The notes beneath the pieces were generated by a model that searched no databases, was not told the DNA's origin, and saw nothing but the letters and a program-made list of their open reading frames with translations. A stretch of DNA of 64,000 nt. Origin: Allodiplogaster sudhausi (taxonomy: Eukaryota; Nematoda; Chromadorea; Rhabditida; Diplogasteridae). Position 1 is the first letter of the stretch. Each line of letters begins with the position of its first letter. A program made the position numbers and the translations under genes. Where the stretch lies: contig CALZFC010000030.1 in NCBI GenBank assembly GCA_945643635.1, positions 950,501-1,014,500 of the forward strand. The letters are read 5' to 3'. Below are positions 48,710 through 57,009 of the stretch, piece by piece.

Positions 48710-49620
48710 AAAACGTAAATTTTTCGATATTTTCCGTATTTTAAAAAATAATATCAATAGCTATTCACGGTCTACCGAAGAGATGTCAAACACAGACATA
48801 AATTAGAATTTTGAGAAAAAATGTTCGATCTCTTTTCTCATTCCCGTCTGCTTTTTTCTGTGTTCTGTGTTCTATTCTTAATTTGTCACGCAACAGGCGG
48901 CTATAGCATTATTTGTTCAATCCTATTTTTAATCCGCAACTTACCTTATGGGTAAACATTATTATCAAATGAAACATACTCACAGTAAGTATTGCTTTCG
49001 TTTTTCCTCTCGCATGCTACATACTTAGTTTCAAAAATTCGAAATATTCCTCTTTGTTCAAAACATACTTTGTTCAGCTTTCGATTAGAACGACCACGGT
49101 TTACCATTTCTTCATATCTTCATGAAATTTCAGATAGATGGGAGAATTAGATTTAAAAAAGGAAACCTTTAAGGTAATCTTGTTGTTAACATCATGTAAA
49201 GAGATGTAAACCTGGGAATCAGGATAAAGAGGAGTGATAGCAGATCTGATGCTTACGTTTTATTCTTTGCACATGGGATGCTCTATAACCTGTCTCTGAT
49301 TATGCAATAGTGTTAGTCAAAATTTCGAGATGCAAATCACATACTTGAGGCTTATTTTATTCTACAAAAAAATTAACTTTTTATTCCAGTCAGGACTTTT
49401 TCAGTTTTTCCCCCACAATTTCTACTGCGTGTTTCCATTTTTTTTTAGTTCTTCCTCACTCTTTCTGTTCCCTAACTTACAATTAGTTCCTTTTATTCGT
49501 GAGAATCGCTCATCTTGTTGCAAACTGTCCCTTTTACTTCTTTCATGTTACTGTCGCTCTTCCACTTCGAGACAAAATAAGGTATATATTTTTTGAAAAA
49601 AAAGAAGAAAATAATATATG
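48710..49620. other. No recognised feature
   Basis: AT-rich intergenic sequence; no supported coding region or repeat partner in the window. Confidence 0.4.
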
Positions 49621-49632
49621 TAATTCTACCAA

Positions 49633-50092
49633 ATGTTTCCACCCGGCAAATTAGCCGGCTACCTAAAGGATGACCCCGAGCTTCGGATAGAAAACATTCA
49701 ATCAACCACCTCTCTCCAAACTTCGCTCAATCCCCTCCAGCAACGTGGAAGCACGGGCACAAAAGAAGCTTAATTTATTAAGGAAAGGATGGAAAGGTTT
49801 AAGAGAAAGAAGGACAAATAAAATAAAAAGAAACAAAAACAACAATCAACACAATCAAATCACTTTAACTTGTCCACTAACAACGTGGCTGGAGCCTACC
49901 GCCCAGCTCTCCTCGCGCCGTCGGCCGACCCGGAAATCGCACACGGCAGAGACTGACAAAGCACTACCATCACCTTCTAACTCCAGCCAACTGACAAAAA
50001 TGACATTATTATACACCGAGTAACATCAGTTTGCTGTCATTCCTACCAATAAAACACCACCGGGCTATGAGTGGGTCAATGGCAAACTACGA
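49633..50092 (+). pseudogene. Degenerate reading frame of unknown family
   Basis: One frame reads MFPPGKLAGYLKDDPELRIE and on to a stop at 49773, then continues after stops with NNVAGAYRPALLAPSADPEI. A neighbouring frame has IPTNKTPPGYEWVNGKLRA. The composition is protein-like but the frame is broken several times. It could be the remains of a mobile-element protein; not recognised. Confidence 0.3.
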
Positions 50093-50610
50093 GCATAGAA
50101 TGTTCGCAAATAAATTTTACTCTCACTCTGGGTTTTTTTTAATTTGCTGTTTATTGTCAATGAAATGTCACTCAAAAGGCAGCCCTGATTCCGTTTATCT
50201 GAGTAATGCTTGAAAGGTCAGGTGAGAAAATAATTCCCGAGGGTAGCCGAGATTTTGTTCAGTCTACTCAGACTATGAGTCGTCTTCGTGAGTCTTTCCC
50301 TTGTCCTTCTCACTGTCACGGTGCACCTTATTCTGGTTCTTGGCTCCGCCCACCCGGCATGGTGATCACCTTGATGACATTGAGCTGTTGGCACTTGGCG
50401 CCAACGTCCGCCTCGCCAAAATTGTACGACCTCGCGAGCAGCCGATTCGCCTTGAAGCTCTTTTTAAATTATAAAATGAAATATATGAAATTGTTCTATA
50501 GCAATTAAGAATGTTTTTAAAAACCAATTTTTTGTATTTTTAAGAGAACTTTTTGAACACTTATGCTGATTTTACTACTTTTCTTTATTTGCTTGCATTC
50601 GAATTTATCT

Positions 50611-50660
50611 AGGGATCTCCAAAGCGAGGCCCGAGCTTGGCCTGCTTTGGAGGCATCCCT
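50611..50660. mobile_element. Small hAT-like MITE remnant in the PP1-like gene
   Basis: 50 bp from AGGGATCTCCAAAGCGAGGC to TTTGGAGGCATCCCT; ends resemble the MITE at 33643. It lies at the broken end of the second phosphatase exon. Confidence 0.5.
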
Positions 50661-50924
50661 GAAATTGATTGAAAGAGTTTGGAATCGGCCCAGAGAATGT
50701 CTTGCGCGATCCCTTGTGGCGCGACGATCGGCCTCTTCAGCTGGCGGATCGTGTCCGAGGAGTTGAGATTCGGAACGATGTCTGGAAGAGGAAGCATTTT
50801 AAATGATATGCAAGGACCTAAAAGAGAATTTGAAGCAGAGGTTTAAGGATTAAGATTCATCTGACAGATCTCCCGAACTATTGTAAGTCTTCTTCTATTT
50901 TTACTTTTTAAATTTTTTATTTTT

Positions 50925-51217
50925 CCATCTTTATGCTTATTTTATTTTGTTTTTGGTTTTACAAAAAAAAAACATCAGGGAAAGTTGAAAGCTTAGAGCA
51001 CAGACAGACATGAAATCAAGAATATTGCAGATTGCGACGCGGTTCGCAATCTGCAATATTCTGCACGATCACCTGCAAAGAAAGAGAGAGAGTGAAAGGG
51101 TTGTGGAGCAAGATAGGGACTAGAGAGAGAGAGGTAGACTGGAAGGGTCGAAGAGTAAGAAGAGAGGGATAAAACGAGGAAGAGGATAAGAGACATAGAG
51201 AAAGGGAGGGGGGGGGG
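50925..51217 (+). repeat. Block left of the 5' LTR, repeated at 55138-55429
   Basis: About 292 bp nearly identical to 55138-55429. It includes a perfect 17-bp hairpin at 51021-51060 with loop CGCGGT. Confidence 0.8.
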
Positions 51218-51624
51218 TGTCGGAGGGATTGTGCCCTCCCCTCTGACCCATTTGACTTTCTTTATTTTAGTGTTTTACCATATGATAGACTCGTTTTAGA
51301 TGTATTTTTATAGTTTAGAGTCTCATGTTTTAGTAGTGACTTAGCATATCTCTAAGTCACTTCTGGTTCGGGTGCCCGCGTGGAGCGGCAGGAAGAGGGT
51401 CGTCGGGATTGTGATAGTGTGTGTGTGCGGGCTTGTGTTGTTGTTTATTGTTGCGCTTAACGCTTGTTCTTCTTTTAATATCTCTCAATATAAACTGTTC
51501 TTGTGTTTTATCGTGCGCGTTGAAACACAATTCAGGAGTTGATTGGAGAGGTGATTGAAGAAGAGGGGTCTTGTCGTCGTCGAGATCGAACTTGTCGTTG
51601 AATCCGGGCCTATCGAGGCCGACA
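51218..51624 (+). mobile_element. 5' LTR of the Gag-protease element
   Basis: 407 bp from TGTCGGAGGG to CCGACA. Another full copy is at about 55429-55834 and a 5' portion at 54990-55109. It is followed at once by TGGGGGCCGAACC, a plausible tRNA primer-binding site starting with TGG. Confidence 0.8.
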
Positions 51625-51642
51625 TGGGGGCCGAACCGACCG
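51625..51642 (+). other. Probable primer-binding site
   Basis: TGGGGGCCGAACCGACCG directly follows the LTR end, as expected for a site complementary to the CCA end of a tRNA. Confidence 0.5.
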
Positions 51643-51826
51643 ACTGCTGAAGATCATCGACGAGCGACGAAGACTAATTCCGCTTGGTCGAAGAGAAATT
51701 CCGACCAAGTGAAGATATTTTGTTTGGGTGAAGCGAATTCCGCCCAAGCAAGGACTTTGTTCTGCGGAACAAAGAAGTGACGAGAAGAGAAGAAACGAGA
51801 CGACCTGAACCGGACGAAGACGAGAA

Positions 51827-54571
51827 TTGTGGAGATATAAGAAGAAGATTTTTGAAGAAGAATTGTTGCGCGAAGTGCTTTCTGAGAATATATTCCGTTG
51901 TGAACGAAGTGATAATTGGTGGATAATTGGAACACGGCGCGTGATTTATCTCCGAATTTATCTCGAATATCGCGCTAATCAACTGAGAATGGGGCTTTCG
52001 AGATTGACAGATGACGAAATTCTTGCAGAGAAGCAGAAAATAGAAGATAGAAGGAAGATGGACGAGGAGGCGCTCTTGGGAAAGGAAAAGGAGAACGAAG
52101 AGGCGCTGAACGTCTCGATCAGGAACGAAGACGAATTGCTACGAGATGGCGAAGAAAAAGAAGATGATGGACTAGAAGAAGTGGAGAAGGCGCGCGCACA
52201 GCTCGAGCAGCTGGGACGAGACAACCAAAGCCGAGTCAGTGAAGATGGACAATTGTATGCGCATTTTGAATATCTTTGCAAACAGAATGGAGTTACGAAA
52301 AAGAAAATCGCAGAGGACGCGATCAATGCATTGGCAGAGATAGACCAGCAAAGATTAGCAAACGGAAAATTGGCAATGAAATATGCAAATATGTGGTTGA
52401 TGTTAGTAGAAAGTGAAGAAAATGACGAATTGCAGGACAAGGACAAGGACAAGGTTAAGAAGAAGGAGCTGGACAACATCAGGGCCGAACTCGAGGCGAA
52501 CAAGAAGGAAATGGCGAGAATAAAGAAGATAGCAGAGGAGAAGGACAAGAATCTGCAGTTGGAGAAGAAGAGGACCCAGCAACTGCTTCAGGAGAAGGAA
52601 GAACTGGGTAAGGAAATTATAAGACTGAAGAAAGAAAAAGATAAGAGAAAAGAAGTGGAAAAGGAGGGAGAACACTACGAAGAAGATAAGGTGTACCCTT
52701 TTCAATTGCAGAGTCACAGCGTACGAGAAAGAGGGCCCGCGGAGAAGTCGATGACGGAGAGGCTCCCACAGAGAAGAGAGCGAGAGCAGGGAAGGACGAG
52801 GAGAAGGGAGAGCGACTCCAGGAGAAGTCAGTCGAGGGAAAGTGAAAGGAGTGGGGAAACTGAGAGGAGTGGACTAAGTGGGCGAAGTGGAAGAAGTAGG
52901 GGTGGTACTAGACTGGAGCAGTTACTTTGCGAAAATCTTGTTGCTCAATCCTTGCCCGCGGTTGTTCCATTTGATAAGGGATTTGGTGCGCGCCTTTTCG
53001 CCGAGTTCATAGAAAAATTGGAGATGAAGTACAGCAATATTCTTTCGGACGATAGCATGATGATTAAGGTTCTGAAGGGGCACCTGGAGAAAGCTGCTAG
53101 GAGAATTTTCGACTCTGTGACTAGGGGGCGCGAGCTTTCTTATTCGACGATAGTGAGAAAGATGAAAGAGCGATATAAGGGAGACAAACTGATGGCCGAG
53201 TATAGCGCAACTGCTAAGTGGGAGAAAATGTACATGCGTGAAGACGAGAGCATCACCAAGTTCACACTTTATTTGGGAGAACTGGCTGATCGCGCTTTCC
53301 CGAGAATGACCGAGGAGCATCTGGCTCCAATCATGGCGAAGAAGTTAGTCTCGCAGTTGACCCGTTGGCGCAACTATCCGGACTTGCTGAGGGAGATGGA
53401 AGCATCGTCGGACGAGATGATGTACATCCATTTGAAGGAGGCGGCGATGAGAATGGAGATAGTAGAGCGTAGGGGGGCGCCATTTGCAGGGGGAGATAGA
53501 AGGAACGGGCAGCAAGGGAGTGCGAGACAGAATAGAGGGAGAGAAAACACGGGTGGCGGAGCGAGTAGAAGGGAGAATGACGCAAAGAGAGCAAGACCAT
53601 TCTTCTCGATTCGAACAGATCAACAGGGAAGGATGCCTTGGAATAGGCAGACCTCCTCCAATTCGAACAGCGTGCAGCCAGGGAGTAACCGGCAGGCGGA
53701 CTCCCATCCAATCAATAATCGGCCATTCAACTCCCAGCCAGCGAGTGCGCAGCCTGGCAATGCTCAGCCGGCGCAGCATGTGAGAAGTGAGAGAGAAAGC
53801 GAGAATGCAGAAACGCGCGTGGACTACAGTAGGAATAATGGGAATACCGTACCACTGGGGAAATTTTCGGGTGTCTGCTACAACTGCCAGCAGACAGGAC
53901 ACATGCAGTTTAACTGTCCGCAGCCACGAGAGGAGGTGCAGAGAAGAAACTTCTTGGTGAGGAGAGTGCAGAGAGACAGAGTGGGCGAGCAGAAGGGTGA
54001 TGACTTCTGGGCACCTCTTCCACAGATAGAAGCGCAGATCAATGGTGTGAAAGTGACAGCGATTATTGACACGGGTGCCGAGATAACTGTAGTGCCAATA
54101 GAAGTGATGCGAGAAGTCGAGAAGAAAGGAGATGTTGAGAGAGTAGAGATAGAGGAAGAGATCTTTGAAGCCGCGGGTGGTCGCATGGAGATAGGTAAGA
54201 ACGCGGTAGTGAGCGTGCAGATAGAAGGAGTTGAGAAGAAGATTGGAGTGTATGCAGTTGAAGAGGCGAGAGAGATCTTGTTAGGACAAAATGTCATCGC
54301 TGCAAGGGGTTTGGAGTGTCTGTTCAAATTGCGTATTGATGGCAGGGAAAAGACAAAAGGCAAAGAAGTAGCATGCCAGGCAGATGTTATTGAGGAGTTG
54401 GAAGTAAAATTGATTACTGTAGATGTACCCGAATCTAGCAGTGTGAAGTCAGTTGAACAAGTGGTGAATGAGTGTGAAGAACTATTGGAGAGGTACGAGA
54501 GACTCAAGAAACGAGAAAATGGATCGGTGTGTGAGAGTGCAGGGTGTGAAAGAAAGTTCCTTCCCTGGTAG
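51827..54571 (+). CDS. Retroelement Gag-protease polyprotein
   Basis: An open frame of 914 codons; ATG at 51989 (860 residues, MGLSRLTDDE) may be the real start. In order: a long charged coiled coil (about residues 60-310), an Arg/Ser/Glu-rich stretch (330-375), a Gag capsid-like region (380-590, VPFDKGFGARLFAEFIEKLE onward), a Gln/Asn/Pro-rich linker, a CCHC zinc knuckle at 684-697 (CYNCQQTGHMQFNC), and a retropepsin with active Asp748 in IDTGAEITVVP. Gag packages element RNA and the protease matures it. The frame ends at an amber TAG; the same frame then continues through a second knuckle-like motif into the 3' LTR. There is no reverse transcriptase, RNase H or integrase, so the copy is non-autonomous or internally deleted (Gypsy/BEL-like). 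Confidence 0.8.
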   Translation: MWRYKKKIFEEELLREVLSENIFRCERSDNWWIIGTRRVIYLRIYLEYRANQLRMGLSRLTDDEILAEKQKIEDRRKMDEEALLGKEKENEEALNVSIRNEDELLRDGEEKEDDGLEEVEKARAQLEQLGRDNQSRVSEDGQLYAHFEYLCKQNGVTKKKIAEDAINALAEIDQQRLANGKLAMKYANMWLMLVESEENDELQDKDKDKVKKKELDNIRAELEANKKEMARIKKIAEEKDKNLQLEKKRTQQLLQEKEELGKEIIRLKKEKDKRKEVEKEGEHYEEDKVYPFQLQSHSVRERGPAEKSMTERLPQRREREQGRTRRRESDSRRSQSRESERSGETERSGLSGRSGRSRGGTRLEQLLCENLVAQSLPAVVPFDKGFGARLFAEFIEKLEMKYSNILSDDSMMIKVLKGHLEKAARRIFDSVTRGRELSYSTIVRKMKERYKGDKLMAEYSATAKWEKMYMREDESITKFTLYLGELADRAFPRMTEEHLAPIMAKKLVSQLTRWRNYPDLLREMEASSDEMMYIHLKEAAMRMEIVERRGAPFAGGDRRNGQQGSARQNRGRENTGGGASRRENDAKRARPFFSIRTDQQGRMPWNRQTSSNSNSVQPGSNRQADSHPINNRPFNSQPASAQPGNAQPAQHVRSERESENAETRVDYSRNNGNTVPLGKFSGVCYNCQQTGHMQFNCPQPREEVQRRNFLVRRVQRDRVGEQKGDDFWAPLPQIEAQINGVKVTAIIDTGAEITVVPIEVMREVEKKGDVERVEIEEEIFEAAGGRMEIGKNAVVSVQIEGVEKKIGVYAVEEAREILLGQNVIAARGLECLFKLRIDGREKTKGKEVACQADVIEELEVKLITVDVPESSSVKSVEQVVNECEELLERYERLKKRENGSVCESAGCERKFLPW

Positions 54572-54989
54572 AAGTGTTTCGAGTGTAGTGGACTGGGCCA
54601 TGGATGGAGAATCTGTCCCACCCGGAAGAAGAGAATTGCGAGAGAGAAAAATCAGAAGGGATTCCGAAATGAGAGGCCAGGAATGGGTAGGAATGTTGAG
54701 TGGAAGAATAGAGTTGTCGAGAAGAGAGAGAAGGACTCTTCTCATTCAGTGAATGATGTCGAACATCGTGCGAAGGAAGGACCACAAGAGAGGACGCGAG
54801 GACGGGTCCGTGGATTCTTCAGAGACGACATCGACTACGGACGAGGAGCTGGAGTCTACCGAGGATACGGAAGGGACAATCGAGGCCGACATGGGGCCGA
54901 GGCCGAAGAGGATACGGTAACTCTTACCGTACCTTCCACAACGACAACAACAACTTTGCGCCGGGACGTCGCTACTGAGGACGGGGGGA
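54572..54989 (+). other. Open extension after the amber stop, ending in the polypurine tract
   Basis: In the same frame as Gag-protease the sequence stays open from 54572 into the LTR (stop near 55018). It begins KCFECSGLGHGWRICP, a second C-X2-C-X4-H-X4-C knuckle, then Arg/Gly-rich and Thr-rich sequence. GAGGACGGGGGGA just before 54990 fits a polypurine tract. Confidence 0.5.
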
Positions 54990-55109
54990 TGTCGGAGGGA
55001 TTGTGCCCTCCCCTCTGACCCATTTGACTTTCTTTATTTTAGTGTTTTACCATATGATAGACTCGTTTTAGATGTATTTTTATAGTTTAGAGTCTCATGT
55101 TTTAGTAGT
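54990..55109 (+). mobile_element. Truncated 3' LTR
   Basis: The first about 120 bp of the LTR, then an abrupt switch to a TCTTTATGCTTATTTTATTT unit that occurs twice and leads into the copied flank block. Confidence 0.75.
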
Positions 55110-55137
55110 CATCTTTATGCTTATTTTATTTTGTTTT

Positions 55138-55429
55138 CCATCTTTATGCTTATTTTATTTTGTTTTTGGTTTTACAAAAAAAAACATCAGGGAAAGTTGA
55201 AAGCTTAGAGCACAGACAGACATGAAATCAAGAATATTGCAGATTGCGACGCGGTTCGCAATCTGCAATATTCTGCACGATCACCTGCAAAGAAAGAGAG
55301 AGAGTGAAAGGGTTGTGGAGCAAGATAGGGACTAGTGAGAGAGAGGTAGACTGGAAGGGTCGAAGAGTAAGAAGAGAGGGAGAAAACGAGGAAGAGGATA
55401 AGAGACATAGAGAAAGGGAGGGGGGGGGG
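55138..55429 (+). repeat. Second copy of the 50925-51217 block
   Basis: Nearly identical to the block left of the 5' LTR, including the 17-bp hairpin (about 55233-55272). Confidence 0.8.
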
Positions 55430-55834
55430 GGTCGGAGGGATTGTGCCCTCCCCTCTGACCCATTTGACTTTCTTTATTTTAGTGTTTTACCATATGATAG
55501 ACTCGTTTTAGATGTATTTTTATAGTTTAGAGTCTCATGTTTTAGTAGTGACTTAGCATATCTCTAAGTCACTTCTGGTTCGGGTGCCCGCGTGGAGCGG
55601 CAGGAAGAGGGTCGTCGTTATTGTGATAGTGTGCCTGCGGGCTTGTTTTGTTGTTTATTGTTGCGCTTAACGCTTGTTCTTCTTTTAATATCTCTCAATA
55701 TAAACTGTTCTTGTGTTATATCGTGCGCGTTGAAACACAATTCAGGAGTTGATTGGAGAGGTGATTGAAGAAGAGGGGTCTTGTCGTCGTCGAGATCGAA
55801 CTTGTCGTTGAATCCGGGCCTATCGAGGCCGACA
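55429..55834 (+). mobile_element. Extra full LTR copy
   Basis: Matches 51218-51624 with a few substitutions and small indels; ends GACA and is followed by GGGGAGAGAG and then the first phosphatase exon remnant. Confidence 0.75.
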
Positions 55835-55939
55835 GGGGAGAGAGAAAAAGGAGACCTCGATGGAGTGTGCACCGCAGTCGGCATAGTCGCTGAGCAAGAA
55901 GTAGATGTAGAATATGCGCCGCAGATCGAGCTGGCCTAG

Positions 55940-56700
55940 TGTGCATACATATTGATGTACATATATACTATATAATACGGATGAACATACATACATACAT
56001 ACAACATACATATGTTGGTGGACGGGTTTGCTTGAATTGTAAGCCGTGAATAAAATATTCCTCATAAATGCTTATGACGCCATTTTCACAGTGGGCTGCA
56101 CATTTGACTTGGAATGAGCCGACATGCAAAATTAGGGATGGAGAAAAAGAAATAAAGATACAGATAGAGAGAAATATAAAGAGAGAAGGGGAAACCGAGA
56201 AAGATAAAGATAGAAAGAGATAGCGAGAAAGAGAGAAGAATACAGTCCAGGTTTTCATTGAATGAGATCAAGTGGACAAATAATAGGCTGACGTAAGGCA
56301 GTAAAACCAAGTGATAATAATATCACTCGGACTCTACGTTCGAGAAGATGTTGCCAGTCCCACCAAAACACATCTGAATTACACTCCTTCACCCTTTTCT
56401 TCATCGTTAAAGGCAAATATAAACAAATACATTATGTAAATTTTAAAAAAGGTTGAATTTTTTTTAGAAATTTGTGTTTTGATTTCTTTGCTTATACAAC
56501 ACATTCATTTTATACTTTTATAAATACCAGCATTATCATTCTCATTCATTTGTTGCGACATCACACAGTACATACATTCTACACTATTCGAAGCGACATC
56601 TTTCGAGAAGTGAGCCGATTTCTGCTGACAATTCTCAGAGCAGTAATAAACTGTGATCTTGGCTGATAAGGAGAAGCTCAGGTGAACTTTACAGCATTCT
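55940..56700. other. Intergenic DNA with small repeats
   Basis: ACATAC microsatellite near 55950-56010, GA-rich stretch 56140-56240, and a copy of the TCAGC/TTTACAGCATTCTC repeat at 56640-56700. No gene seen. Confidence 0.5.
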
Positions 56701-56704
56701 CGCG

Positions 56705-56830
56705 TCATTCTCCTGGCTCTTGTTGTAGCCTTTATAAGTGCGACTCCAGCTCACTCGAAGCGGGTCCTTCGTTTAAGAAGTGATTCTTGTATTTTCCTGC
56801 TCCCGTCGTATTACTTTTAATTCTTTTTTC
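56705..56830 (+). promoter_or_regulatory. Promoter block of the aspartic protease
   Basis: TTTATAAG at 56731-56738 followed by TGCGACTCCAG and CTCACTCGAAGCGGGTCCTT. Shares order and sequence with the lipase promoter blocks and the orphan copy at 28.7 kb. The leader AAAGATTGGAATAAAATAG (56870-56888) is also shared. Confidence 0.65.
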
Positions 56831-57009
56831 ACGTTGATACATACCGTTACAGACGCGTTTGCTTCTAAAGATTGGAATAAAATAGTTTCTAACTATTATT
56901 TAAGGGGACACGTTAATTCACTCAATTCTATGAGATTTTCTCAGAATGTCTAAACAAAATTTAGCAAAAGCGCGCGAATTCAAATAATAGTTTACGGCTT
57001 TGCCAGGTA

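Larger units (their letters stand above)
50273..55935 (-). pseudogene. PP1-like protein phosphatase, split by an LTR element and a MITE
   Basis: Minus-strand exon 55935-55856 encodes QLDLRRIFYIYFLLSDYADC then GAHSIE, matching the PP1 stretch around LFLGDYVDRGxHSLEVI. The catalytic motif GDYVDRG reads SDYADCG, so the essential Arg is Cys. After the 4.6-kb retroelement, exon 50781 to about 50661 encodes VPNLNSSDTIRQLKRPIV and DILWADSK, matching PP1 LSPDLQSMEQIRRIxRP and DLLWSDP. Exon 50459-50370 (LLARSYNFGEADVGAKC) matches the PP1 SYxFGxxxV region, and a 37-bp intron leads to a final exon 50332-50273. The regions for GDxHGQ, RGNHE and the C-terminal HQVVxDGY/APNYC motifs were not found. A 50-bp MITE interrupts the second exon. 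Most likely a dead phosphatase gene. Confidence 0.6.

Noticed and set aside
53345..54621. Minus-strand frames opposite the Gag-protease frame
   Set aside because: Antisense shadows; no motifs.
51218..55834. Complete autonomous LTR retrotransposon or retrovirus
   Set aside because: No reverse transcriptase, RNase H, integrase or envelope could be found between the protease and the 3' LTR.
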